NCBI GenBank assembly: GCA_965200525.1
Contig: OZ241368.1
Location: 3,968,001-4,032,000 of the forward strand
Reading direction: 5' to 3'
Source of the DNA: JANNPJ01 sp965200525
Lineage (GTDB): Bacteria > Actinomycetota > Actinomycetes > Actinomycetales > Kineosporiaceae
DNA length: 64,000 nucleotides
Both the position numbers and the translations under genes were made by a program. The notes beneath the pieces are model-generated. The model made no database searches. It saw nothing but the letters and a program-made list of their open reading frames with translations, and had not been told where the DNA came from. Positions within the stretch are counted from its first letter, which is position 1, and the number at the start of each line of letters is the position of its first letter. Shown here one piece after another: positions 34,713-43,625 of this stretch.

Positions 34713-35177
34713 CTAGGCCCAGGCCCAGGCCCAGGCCCAGGCTCGGGCGCAGGTGTCGTAATTGTGAGCGTCCAGATCCGGCCCCAGCGCCTCGGCAAGA
34801 TTGATCACGGTGAGGTCGCCGGCATCCGTGCGCGGGCTCAGGGCCGCGACCTCCTCTTGCCGCAAACGCTCGGCGCCATGCTGCAGGAGAGGTCCGACGA
34901 CAGGGTCGCCGAGGCCGTGTTCGAGCCGGGCGCACAGCCCGATGAGGTGAATCACGGGTGAGCGCCGAGCCCGCAGATCTGCGTCCCCCGGGCCGGGGTG
35001 CTGAGCCAGGTAGGCGTCCACGACCGTGCCGTGAGCCGGAGCCCGGCCCCAGCGTTGGAGTTCCTCGCCCTGCACGGCGGTGAACGCCGACCAGCAACCG
35101 GGCGCTGCCGGGACGTAGGCATGCCCGGGCATCGTGGTCTCCGGCGTCTGCGATCCGCATTCCGGACACATCACCAT
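34713..35177 (-). CDS. DUF5946-like protein, C-terminus cut by a nonsense codon
   Basis: A 154-residue product. It opens with MCPECGSQTPE (zinc-type C-x2-C), then APGCWSAFTAVQGEELQRWG, TVVDAYLAQHPG, and SPVIHLIGLCARLEHG, which is the DUF5946 pattern. The frame ends in four GCC-TGG units (Ala-Trp) and then GCC-TAG. Beyond the TAG the same frame stays open for 23 more codons (EVWRTWPHEHDR and so on, stop at 34641) and looks like the normal end of the protein. The fifth unit therefore carries TGG changed to TAG. It may be a recent pseudogene or a shortened but working gene. Start 35177 or 35171. Confidence 0.75.
   Translation of the reverse strand: MVMCPECGSQTPETTMPGHAYVPAAPGCWSAFTAVQGEELQRWGRAPAHGTVVDAYLAQHPGPGDADLRARRSPVIHLIGLCARLEHGLGDPVVGPLLQHGAERLRQEEVAALSPRTDAGDLTVINLAEALGPDLDAHNYDTCARAWAWAWAWA
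34716..34739. repeat. Four tandem GGCCCA hexamers
   Basis: Four exact 6-bp units, read as GCC-TGG codons on the reverse strand; a fifth, altered unit contains the stop codon of the DUF5946-like gene. Slippage by whole units keeps the reading frame. Confidence 0.8.
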
Positions 35178-35277
35178 CCGACCATCATGCGCAGTCGAGC
35201 ATCGCGCCGCGGACACGCGCCGAACGCGGTGCCGGATCGGCCCGACGGCACACGCTGGTGGACGTACGGTAGAGATC

Positions 35278-36321
35278 GTGGATGCCAATGACGGAGTACG
35301 CACCCCGGCCTCGTGGGTGGTGGTGGGCCTCGACAGCGGTGGCACCTGCAACAACGCCACCGTGCTCGATGCGACCGGCGAGTTCCTGGTCGACCGGCTG
35401 GTCGAGACGCCCAGCTGTGTGCAGGAGGGGCCGGAGACCGCGGTCGAGGCCCTGGCCGAGGCGTTCACCGGAATCCTGGAGCTGACCGCGACCCCGCTGA
35501 CTCTGGTCCGCGCGGTCGGCCTGGACACTCCCGGACCGGCCAGCGCCGAAGGCGTCATCTCCTCGCTCGGATCGACCAATTTCTCGCAGGTCAGCTGGCA
35601 CGGGTACGACATCCGCGGAGCACTCGAGGCCCGGCTCGGCCTGCGCGTGGTCTACCACAACGACGCCAACGCGGCCGCGCTCTACGCCCACCACCGGCAC
35701 TTCGGCGCCGACGCCAACTCGACGTCGTCCGTGGCCTGCATCGTCGGCACCGGGCTGGGTGGCGGCGTCGTCGAGAGCGGGGTGGTGGTGCGCGGGGCAG
35801 CCGGCATGGCCGGGGAGTTCGGCCACATCCAGATCCCGCTGCAGGGGCTGCTCGGGCCCGGCCAGCCGATGCCCCGCTGCAACTGCGGCCTGGAGGGCGA
35901 CGTCGAGAGCATCGCCTCGCTGACCGCGATCAAGAACAACCTGCTGCCGTACTGGCTCACCCAGTTCCCCGACCATCCGCTGGCCTCCGAGCCGATCGGC
36001 AAGGCCGCGAAACTGCTGCGCGGCTACGGCGAGCGCGAGGATCCGCTGGCCCGGGCCGTGTTCGGCCAGCAGGCCCAGGCGATCGGGCGGCTGTTCACGA
36101 TCGCCTCCAACTTCACCGACCCGGCCGCCTACTTCCTCGGTGGGGGAGTGGTCGAGGCCGCGCCGTCCTTCCGGCAGTGGTTCCTCAACTCGGTGCGCGA
36201 GGCGACCCAGCTGCGCCGCGAGCAGGCCGCCGCGGCCACCTTCGCCCTGGTGCCCGACCTGGACATGGCCGGCGCCCGCGGCGTCGCGGTGGCCGCCCTG
36301 GAGACCGTCGGAGCCGACTGA
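35278..36321 (+). CDS. ROK-family protein (sugar kinase-like)
   Basis: A 347-residue protein of the ROK/hexokinase fold with no N-terminal helix-turn-helix, so it is kinase-like rather than repressor-like. ATP phosphate motif LDSGGTCNNATVLD, catalytic Asp in VYHNDANAAAL, phosphate-2 motif IVGTGLGGGVV, and GHIQIP with a zinc-type CNCGLEGDVES. The canonical C-x-C-G-x2-G-C is altered: the third Cys is Asp. The GTG at 35278 follows TACGGT (35265-35270) and no Shine-Dalgarno, so a leaderless mRNA is likely. The sugar is unknown. Confidence 0.85.
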   Translation: MDANDGVRTPASWVVVGLDSGGTCNNATVLDATGEFLVDRLVETPSCVQEGPETAVEALAEAFTGILELTATPLTLVRAVGLDTPGPASAEGVISSLGSTNFSQVSWHGYDIRGALEARLGLRVVYHNDANAAALYAHHRHFGADANSTSSVACIVGTGLGGGVVESGVVVRGAAGMAGEFGHIQIPLQGLLGPGQPMPRCNCGLEGDVESIASLTAIKNNLLPYWLTQFPDHPLASEPIGKAAKLLRGYGEREDPLARAVFGQQAQAIGRLFTIASNFTDPAAYFLGGGVVEAAPSFRQWFLNSVREATQLRREQAAAATFALVPDLDMAGARGVAVAALETVGAD

Positions 36322-36396
36322 TGCGAACCGACTGATCGGCAGCCGAGGACGGCACCTCTCGCGTTAGTGTTGGTGGGCCCACGAGAGGGGAACCAG

Positions 36397-36699
36397 ATGC
36401 CGGTCGAGCTCGCCGAGGTGATCGCCCGTCTGCGCGCGGAACTGATCGAAGCCATGAAGGCCGGGGTCGACTCGCCCCTGCAGTTCGAGCTGGGGCCGGT
36501 CGAGGTGGAGCTGGCCTTCTCGGTCGACAAGGAGGCCAGCGCCGGCGGCAAGGTCAGGTTCTGGGTCGTCGACGCGACCACCGACGGCAAGCTCGCATCT
36601 AGTACCCAGCAGCGGATCAAGCTCGTCCTGGATCCGCGCACGCCGGGCCGGCCCGGGCGGCCAACGATCTCCGGCGCCACGGAACCCGATGAGGGCTGA
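36397..36699 (+). CDS. Trypsin-co-occurring domain (Trypco2) protein
   Basis: A 100-residue soluble protein: an N-terminal helix (VELAEVIARLRAELIEAMKAG), then a beta-rich half, LQFELGPVEVELAFSVDKEA, GGKVRFWVVDA and QQRIKLVLDP. This is the pattern of Trypco2, a small domain found beside or fused to trypsin-like proteases in bacterial conflict loci. It stops 5 nt before the trypsin-STAND gene, so both are translated together. GAGGGG before the ATG at 36397 fixes the start. It may regulate or be cut by the protease. Confidence 0.85.
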   Translation: MPVELAEVIARLRAELIEAMKAGVDSPLQFELGPVEVELAFSVDKEASAGGKVRFWVVDATTDGKLASSTQQRIKLVLDPRTPGRPGRPTISGATEPDEG

Positions 36700-36704
36700 C
36701 GGCC

Positions 36705-39700
36705 GTGCCGACAGCGGCCCCTGAGCGCGATCTGGCGCCCTCCGGCGCCGGTCCGCGGCCCGCCCGGGTCGCGGAGGTCATCGTCTCGGGAGAGCGGGCC
36801 GCCCGGGGCTGCGGGTACCGCGTCACCGACGCGCTGGTGCTCACCGCCGGGCACGTCCTGGACGACGCTGTGAACGTCGACGTCCGCTTCGACGCCGGCT
36901 TCGAGTCCGAATGGACGGTCCGGGCCCATGGTTGGCGCCGGCTGTCCGGCACGGATGTCGCCCTGATCGACATCGACCCACCCTCCGGGGCCGAGCCCGT
37001 GGCGCCGGTGCGCTACGGCCGGATCGGTGATCGGGCTGCCGGAATCGTGGTGCAGGCCATCGGTTTTCCCCGCTGGAAGCTGCGCCCCGATCCGAACCGG
37101 CCCGGCCGCTACCGCGAGCCCGCCCACGTCGTCGGCTCGGTGGCCACGCTGTCGAACCGGCGCGGGCACACCCTGGAGATCGTCGTGCCGAGCCCGCCGG
37201 CCGCCGAGCCGGACCCGCGGCGCTCGCCCTGGGAGGGAATGTCCGGGGCGGCCGTCTGGGTCGGCAACACCCTCGTCGGTGTCGTCACCGAGCACCATCC
37301 GGCCGAAGGCCTGGCCCGCCTGAGCGCCGTGCGCCTCGATCACGCCATCGACCGGCTGGACGACGCCGAGCGCGCGGCCCTGTCCGGCCGGTTGCCCTTC
37401 CCGGCCCATTCGCGCCTGCTGGTCGACGTGCTGCCGCCGCCCGCCTGGCGGTTGAGCACCTCGGCCCACCAGGCCCAGCTGGGCGACATCGCCCCCGAGA
37501 CCCTGGTCGGGCGTGGGGACGAGGTCGACGCGATCGTCCGGTTCTGCGCAGACGACTGCCAGTATGCGCTGTGGCAGGCTCCGCCCTGGGCGGGCAAGAC
37601 CGCCCTCATGTCGTCGGTGGCCCTGCACCCCCCGGCCGGCGTCGACGTGGTCTCGTTCTTCATCACCAGCCGACTGGCCGGGCAGTCGGACAGCAACTCG
37701 TTCACCAGTTCGCTGATCGAGCAGCTGGCCGCCCTGGTCGAGGAGGATCCGGCCGGGCTGGCCGAAGCCGGCGCCCGGCGTGGGCACCTGCTGCGCCTGC
37801 TCACCGCGGCTGCTGACCAGGCCCAGGCCACGGGCCGGCGGCTGCTGCTGATCGTGGACGGCCTGGACGAGGATCGCAGCCTGGAGAGCGGTTCGCCGAT
37901 CCCGAGCATCGCCTCGCTCCTGCCGCGCCGTCCGCCCGCCAACGTCCGGGTCCTGGTGTCGAGCCGGCCGGACCCGCCGTTGCCGCTCGACGTACCGGCG
38001 GATCACCCGCTGCGGGCGGTCGACCGGTGGCAGCTGGCCCCCTCGGACCACGGCCGGGACATCGAGGCTACGGCCAAGGACGAACTGAGGCGCCTGTTTC
38101 GCGGCCCGGCCCTGCAACGAGACGTGCTGGCCCTGCTCACCGCCTCCGGTGGCGGCCTGAGCGGGACCGACCTGGAAGAACTGACCTCCAGCCCGCCGTA
38201 CCTGCTCGAGGACCTCCTGAGTGGGCAACTGGGGCGCTCGGTGAGCGCCCGGCCCTCGGCCATCCCGGGCGCGGACGGCGTCCACGAACGGGTCTACCTG
38301 TTCGGGCACGGGCAGTTACAGGATCTGGCGGTCGGTCAGTTCGGTGGGTCGCTCGGGGCCTACCTGACCCAGATCCACTCCTGGGCCGAACGTTTCGCCC
38401 AGGCCGGCTGGCCCGCCGACACGCCCGCCTACCTGTTGCGAGGGTATGCCCGCCGGCTGGCCACCCGGGGCGATACAGCCCGGATGATCGCACTGGCGAC
38501 CGACCGCGCCCGTCACGCCTGCCTGCTCGCGCGCACCGGCGGTGACATGCTCGCGCTCGAAGAGGTCGCGGACGCCACGGTTCTGGCCGCGACCCAGGGC
38601 CCGGTCGACCTTGGAGCCCTGCTGAGGCTGGCCTACGTCCGCGACGAGCTGCTGGAGCGCAACCGCAACGTGCCGGTCCGATTGCCGGCGGTGTGGGCGG
38701 CGGCCGGGCAGACCGTGCGGGCGGTGACCCTGGCTCGTGAGATGCGCGATGCCCGGGCCCGGGTGGGCGCCCTGTGCGCCGTGATCCGGACACTCTCGGC
38801 CGCCGGACAGCGCAGTGCCGCCGTCAGCCTGGTGTCCGACGCCGAGGAGGTGCTGAACGAGGTGCGGTACTACGCCGACCGCGACCGGGCCCTGTTCGCC
38901 CTCGCGTCAGCGGTACTGACCAGCGGCGACTACGACCGGGCGGAGCGGATCGCCTGGGACATCGCCGATCACGCGGCTCGGTCCCGGGCGATGCACCACC
39001 TCGTGGCGGCCATGGTGGACGACGGTCACCCCGACCTGGCCCACGACTCGATCCGGGCCCTGGAGTCCACGATGTCGCTGCTCACCGGCCAGGCCCGGGA
39101 CGAGGCCCTGCAGGGCCTGGCCGTCTCGGCGACCGCGGCCGGCGTCCGCGACGTCCTCCTGCGCACCCTGCCTCACCTGCGCGAACCCCGGGCCGTGCGT
39201 GACGTGTTCTCCCGGCTGGGCCAGGCTGGTCAGTTCGCCCTGGCCGACCAGGCGATCGAGGCGGTCAACGACACCAGCCGGCGGGCGATCGCCCTGGCCG
39301 AGCTGGCGGTGACCGGCCGCCGGCACGACGAGGGTCGGGCCCGGGCCTACCTCGAGCGGGCCCGGGCCCAGGCCCAGGCGATCCATCACCCACCGTCCAG
39401 GGCCGGGATCCTTCGGGAGATCGAGGAGGTTTGGTCGGGCCCCGACCTCGGACGGCGCCAGAACCTGAAGACGGCGGCGATCGCGGCGGCGCGGGCCGGC
39501 GATCTCTCGGAAGTCTTCCGAACCGTGCGGTATGCCGGAGACCAGGAACGGCGAGCCCGGCTGCTGCTCGAGCTGTGCGAGTTCGCCCCGACCCCGGCCG
39601 AGCACGCCGAGCTGCTGCAGACCGGCCTTCGAACGCTTGAGGAGCTGGGGAACGACGAGCGAGCAGCCGACCTGCGGTGCGAGTTCGCCGTAGCCCTGAT

Positions 39701-41441
39701 CATGCTCGGACGCCTGGACGAAGGCGTGGCCCTGGCGGTCCGGGTCGAGTCCACGGCCCGGGCCAAGGCCCGGCCGATCGCCCGCAACCGCGCTCTCAGG
39801 GCGCTGGCCCCGGTACTGGCCCGGGCCGGTCGCCACGACCGGGCCAGCCGGCTGTTCCGGTTGATCAGCGAGCCGGCCGAGCGGGCCGAACTGCTGGGCG
39901 AGCTGGTGGGCGGCGCGGCCGAGGCGGGCGACCTCGATGCTGTCGCCCGGCTGCGCGCGGCCACGGACGACCCCGTCCACTGGGACGAGGTTCTGATCCC
40001 GGTGATCGTCGCCGCCCGGACCCGCGACGCCCAGGACGTCGATGAGCTGGCTGGGCAGCTCCAGACCGACAGCGGACGCGCCCAGCTGCGGCAGGAACTG
40101 GCCCGGCCGGCGCTCGCCCATGGCGACCTGGCCCGGGTTCACGAACTGGTCCGCGAGGCGTCCTCCGACCGCGAACGGGTGGACCTGTTCCGGGCCCTGG
40201 CCCGGAACGCCCCCGCGCCTGCCGTCAGCGGGCTGGTCGATCTGGTGGTGAAGTCGGTGCCGCTGATGGGCGAGGCGATCGAGCAGATCCGCTCACTGGT
40301 CGTGGCCGCGGAAGCGGTCCGGGGCACGCCGCGCACCGAAGCGCTGCTCACCGCGGCCAGCCGGATTTTCGCCGGCATCTTCGACGAGTTACTGAGGGCG
40401 CGCGCCCTGGTGGAGCTGATGGAGGGCGTGCTCGCCGCCGGCGAACCCGAGCGGGCTCGGCAGTTGCTGACCGAACTGCCCCCGCAGGCTCCTCGGGACG
40501 TGGCCGTCCGGCTGGCGGTCACGGCCGCCCGGGTGTCGGCCCCGGCGCCGGTGTTCGCCCTGGTCGAGCCCTTCCCTGACGCCCGCGAACGGCAGGCCGC
40601 CCTGGGCGAACTGGCCCGGGTCTTCTCCCGGCGCGAGCCGCAGGAGCGAGCGGCCTGGCTCGAGCAGACGCAGGCCGAACTGGCCGTAGCCGTGGACGCG
40701 GACCCGCAGCGGTACGACCGGCTGGGCGACCAGTTGGCCGTCCTGTACGTCGCGTCCGGCGATCTGACCTCGGCGATGAACACCGCCTCGCCGGGGGTGG
40801 CCCGAGAACTGCGCCAGATCCATCACGAGTTGTGGCCACCGGCCCGCCCGGTGACCGGAGCCCGGTCCGAGCCCGAGCCCGGTGCGGATCCGCCGCTGAG
40901 CCAGATCGTGCGGAACTGTGCCGAAGCCGGCGATCACCAGCGGGCCGAGCAACTTGCCGGCGGGCTCACCGGTGCGGCCCAGCAGGTGGCGCTGCGCTGG
41001 CTGGCGGAGCTGGCCCTGGCCAGGGGCGATCACGCGCGGACCCAGCGCCTGGCCCGGTTGCTGCAGCGCCGCCGGCGCCAGGAAGTCCTCAGCGAGCTGC
41101 TCCTGGCCGCCGTCGCCGACGGCGACTTCGGCCGCGTCGAGGCGGTCGCGACCGAGCTGGGTGAGCCGAACGCCCTGGCCCGGGCCCTGACCGAGGTCGC
41201 CGTCCGCGCTCAGCCCGTCTCGGACGTCCCCGTGCCGGTGGCCGGAGCCCCGCCCACGAGCCACGTGTCGGCGACGATCGCGCTGGGCCTGGCCCGGCGT
41301 CCGGCGACGGCGGCCGGAGTGGAGCAGATGCTCGTCGACGTCATCGGCAGCACCGCCTGGCCCGCGGGCCTGGACGCGGTGGCCCTGGTGGCGCTGCCGG
41401 CTCTGCTCAGCCTCAGCGACGACCTCGACCACGACTCCTGA
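36705..41441 (+). CDS. Trypsin-like protease fused to a STAND NTPase and long helical repeats
   Basis: A 1578-residue protein. Residues about 20-225 are a trypsin-like serine protease with the triad H50 (LTAGHVLDD), D84 (GTDVALIDI) and S180 (GMSGAAVW). Residues about 265-520 are a STAND/NACHT-like NTPase: P-loop WQAPPWAGKTALMSS with K298, Walker B LLLIVDGLDED with D385, and VLVSSRPDP as the sensor. From about 540 to the end, Ala/Arg/Leu-rich TPR-like helices form a superhelix that would bind a trigger. No signal peptide, so it is cytoplasmic. The layout is that of bacterial immune or programmed-death proteins in which trigger binding leads to NTP-driven oligomerisation and protease activation. 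The trigger and the protease substrate are unknown. Confidence 0.88.
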   Translation: MPTAAPERDLAPSGAGPRPARVAEVIVSGERAARGCGYRVTDALVLTAGHVLDDAVNVDVRFDAGFESEWTVRAHGWRRLSGTDVALIDIDPPSGAEPVAPVRYGRIGDRAAGIVVQAIGFPRWKLRPDPNRPGRYREPAHVVGSVATLSNRRGHTLEIVVPSPPAAEPDPRRSPWEGMSGAAVWVGNTLVGVVTEHHPAEGLARLSAVRLDHAIDRLDDAERAALSGRLPFPAHSRLLVDVLPPPAWRLSTSAHQAQLGDIAPETLVGRGDEVDAIVRFCADDCQYALWQAPPWAGKTALMSSVALHPPAGVDVVSFFITSRLAGQSDSNSFTSSLIEQLAALVEEDPAGLAEAGARRGHLLRLLTAAADQAQATGRRLLLIVDGLDEDRSLESGSPIPSIASLLPRRPPANVRVLVSSRPDPPLPLDVPADHPLRAVDRWQLAPSDHGRDIEATAKDELRRLFRGPALQRDVLALLTASGGGLSGTDLEELTSSPPYLLEDLLSGQLGRSVSARPSAIPGADGVHERVYLFGHGQLQDLAVGQFGGSLGAYLTQIHSWAERFAQAGWPADTPAYLLRGYARRLATRGDTARMIALATDRARHACLLARTGGDMLALEEVADATVLAATQGPVDLGALLRLAYVRDELLERNRNVPVRLPAVWAAAGQTVRAVTLAREMRDARARVGALCAVIRTLSAAGQRSAAVSLVSDAEEVLNEVRYYADRDRALFALASAVLTSGDYDRAERIAWDIADHAARSRAMHHLVAAMVDDGHPDLAHDSIRALESTMSLLTGQARDEALQGLAVSATAAGVRDVLLRTLPHLREPRAVRDVFSRLGQAGQFALADQAIEAVNDTSRRAIALAELAVTGRRHDEGRARAYLERARAQAQAIHHPPSRAGILREIEEVWSGPDLGRRQNLKTAAIAAARAGDLSEVFRTVRYAGDQERRARLLLELCEFAPTPAEHAELLQTGLRTLEELGNDERAADLRCEFAVALIMLGRLDEGVALAVRVESTARAKARPIARNRALRALAPVLARAGRHDRASRLFRLISEPAERAELLGELVGGAAEAGDLDAVARLRAATDDPVHWDEVLIPVIVAARTRDAQDVDELAGQLQTDSGRAQLRQELARPALAHGDLARVHELVREASSDRERVDLFRALARNAPAPAVSGLVDLVVKSVPLMGEAIEQIRSLVVAAEAVRGTPRTEALLTAASRIFAGIFDELLRARALVELMEGVLAAGEPERARQLLTELPPQAPRDVAVRLAVTAARVSAPAPVFALVEPFPDARERQAALGELARVFSRREPQERAAWLEQTQAELAVAVDADPQRYDRLGDQLAVLYVASGDLTSAMNTASPGVARELRQIHHELWPPARPVTGARSEPEPGADPPLSQIVRNCAEAGDHQRAEQLAGGLTGAAQQVALRWLAELALARGDHARTQRLARLLQRRRRQEVLSELLLAAVADGDFGRVEAVATELGEPNALARALTEVAVRAQPVSDVPVPVAGAPPTSHVSATIALGLARRPATAAGVEQMLVDVIGSTAWPAGLDAVALVALPALLSLSDDLDHDS

Positions 41442-41555
41442 TGACGGGTCCGCTGCTGGGCGTTCGCTGGCCAATACGACAGTAACCTGAGAGGCCCGGG
41501 TTCGTAGCGGCCCGGGGGCCGAGTGCCGGGTGAGCTGTTTCGTGGAGGATGAGCA

Positions 41556-43490
41556 ATGAGCCAGAACGCCGAGACCATCGACTTCCAGGTGGAGACGCGT
41601 CAGCTGCTGCAGTTGATGATCAACTCGATCTACTCGGACAAGGACCTGTTCCTGCGCGAGCTGATCTCCAACGCCTCCGACGCGCTCGACAAGCTCCGCC
41701 TCGAGCGGTTCCACAACAACGACCTGGACGCCGACACCTCCGACCTGCACATCCGCATCGACCTGGACGCCGTCGCGCGCACCCTGACCATCACCGACAA
41801 CGGCATCGGGATGTCCCGCGACGAGGTCGTGGACCTGATCGGCAAGATCGCCAACTCCGGGACGGCGGCCTTCGTCAAGGAGCTCAAGGAGCTGCAGCGA
41901 GAGGACGCCGGCACCGAGGAGCTGATCGGCCGGTTCGGCGTCGGCTTCTACTCCAGTTTCATGGTCGCCGACCGGGTCACCCTGATCACCCGCCGGGCCG
42001 GGCAGAGCGAGGCCACCCGCTGGGAGTCGGCCGGCGAAGGCACCTACACGATCCAGTCCCTGGACACCGCCCCCCAGGGGACGGCGATCACCCTGCACCT
42101 CAAGCCGGCCGATCCGGAGGACCGGCTGTTCGACTACACCGAGGCCTGGAAGGTCCGCGAGATCGTCACGCGGTACTCCGACTTCATCACCTGGCCGATC
42201 CGGATGGCCGCGATCACCCCGGACACCTCCAGCAGCGACGAGGACGACGACAGCCCGGACGCCGACCAGCCGGTCGAGCTGGAGACGGTCAACTCCCGCA
42301 AGGCCCTCTGGACCAGGCCGGCCTCCGAGGTCACCGACGAGGACTACGCCGAGCTCTACAAGCGGATCAGCCACGACTGGAGCGACCCGCTCGAGACGAT
42401 CCGGATGAACATCGAGGGCACCCTGCAGTACCAGGCCCTGCTGTTCCTGCCCAGCCACGCCGGGCCCGGCCTGTTCAGCGAGCAGTCCAAGCACGGCGTC
42501 CAGCTGTACGTGAACCGGGTCTTCGTGATGGACGACTGCGAGGCCCTGCTGCCCACCTACCTGCGGTTCGTCAAGGGCGTGCTCGACTCGCAGGACCTGG
42601 CCCTGAACGTGTCGCGCGAGATCCTGCAGCAGGACCGCCAGATCGAGGCGATGCGCCGCCGTCTGACCAAGAAGATCCTCACCACGATCAAGGACATGGC
42701 CGCCAACCGGCCCGAGAAGTACGCCACCTTCTGGAAGCAGTTCGGCCGGGTGCTCAAAGAGGGCCTGCTGCAGGACTTCGCGAACAAGGACGCGATTCTG
42801 GAGGTCTGCTCGTTCGGGACCACCCAGGACGCCGAGACCGACACCACGTTGCGCCAGTACGTCGAGCGGATGAAGGACGGTCAGGAGCACATCTACTTCA
42901 TGACCGGCGACTCCCGCGCCGCCATCGAGAACTCGCCCTACATGGAGGCGCTCAAGGCCAAGGAGCTGGAGGTGCTGCTGCTGACCGACCCGATCGACGA
43001 GATCTGGGTCGACGCCGTCGGGGAGTTCGACGGCAAGCGGCTGCAGTCCATCGCCAAGGGCGAGATCGACCTCGACAGCTCCGAGGAGAGCGACGAGAAG
43101 GCCCAGCAGGCCGAGCAGTTCGCCGGACTGCTCGCCTGGATGACGACCGTGCTGGACCAGGACGTGAAGGAGGTGCGCCTGACCTCCCGGCTGACGACGT
43201 CCCCGGCCTGCGTGGTCGGCGACACCAACGACGCCTCACCCACCCTGATCAGCATGTACAAGGCCATGGGTCAGCACATCCCGGCCGGTAAGCGGATCCT
43301 GGAGCTGAACCCGAAGCACGAGCTGGTGACCCGGTTCGCCGGCGCCCACAGTGCCCGGGCCGAGGACCCGAAGCTGGCCGAGACCGCCGAACTGCTCTAC
43401 GGCATGGCCCTGCTGGCCGAAGGCACCCAGCCGGAGGACCCGTCCCGCTTCGTGCACCTGATGGCCGACCACCTCAGCCAGTCGCTCTGA
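41556..43490 (+). CDS. htpG: Molecular chaperone HtpG (Hsp90)
   Basis: A 644-residue ATP-dependent chaperone. The N-terminal GHKL domain has FLRELISNASDALDKLR, ITDNGIGMSRDEV and IGRFGVGFYSSFM. The middle domain has HYxRxSHDW-like YKRISHDWSDPL, GLFSEQSKHGVQLYVNRVFVMDDCEALLPTYLRFVKGVLDS and LNVSREILQQDRQI; the C-terminal dimerisation domain is complete. GGAGG 8 nt before the ATG. An acidic, Asp/Ser-rich insert at about 222-242 stands in the charged linker. Lies on the same strand as the trypsin-STAND gene with a 114-bp gap. Confidence 0.97.
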   Translation: MSQNAETIDFQVETRQLLQLMINSIYSDKDLFLRELISNASDALDKLRLERFHNNDLDADTSDLHIRIDLDAVARTLTITDNGIGMSRDEVVDLIGKIANSGTAAFVKELKELQREDAGTEELIGRFGVGFYSSFMVADRVTLITRRAGQSEATRWESAGEGTYTIQSLDTAPQGTAITLHLKPADPEDRLFDYTEAWKVREIVTRYSDFITWPIRMAAITPDTSSSDEDDDSPDADQPVELETVNSRKALWTRPASEVTDEDYAELYKRISHDWSDPLETIRMNIEGTLQYQALLFLPSHAGPGLFSEQSKHGVQLYVNRVFVMDDCEALLPTYLRFVKGVLDSQDLALNVSREILQQDRQIEAMRRRLTKKILTTIKDMAANRPEKYATFWKQFGRVLKEGLLQDFANKDAILEVCSFGTTQDAETDTTLRQYVERMKDGQEHIYFMTGDSRAAIENSPYMEALKAKELEVLLLTDPIDEIWVDAVGEFDGKRLQSIAKGEIDLDSSEESDEKAQQAEQFAGLLAWMTTVLDQDVKEVRLTSRLTTSPACVVGDTNDASPTLISMYKAMGQHIPAGKRILELNPKHELVTRFAGAHSARAEDPKLAETAELLYGMALLAEGTQPEDPSRFVHLMADHLSQSL

Positions 43491-43500
43491 CCCGGACGGC

Positions 43501-43520
43501 GTTACCGACCAGTCAGTAAC
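43501..43520. promoter_or_regulatory. TetR-type operator-like palindrome
   Basis: A 20-bp imperfect palindrome, GTTAC-CGACC-AGTCA-GTAAC, matches at 8 of 10 paired positions and resembles the ACYGACCRGTCRGT sites of several actinobacterial TetR regulators. It lies 10 bp after htpG and 105 bp before the DUF6345 gene, whose promoter it could control. No TetR gene is adjacent. Confidence 0.5.
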
Positions 43521-43625
43521 GCTGAGTAAGATTGATCTACGGAGTGTGTATCTTCGGGTGAGGTGATCAACTCTGTTTCGGCGTCAGGGCAGTCCGCCCG
43601 ACGTCCCGAGACAATGGAGTTTCAG

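Noticed and set aside
34716..34739. Hexamer repeat as a CRISPR-like array
   Set aside because: Units are 6 bp, contiguous and without spacers; it is a microsatellite.
40389..42890. 833-codon reverse ORF spanning the STAND and htpG genes
   Set aside because: Antisense of two well-supported genes; no recognisable motif.
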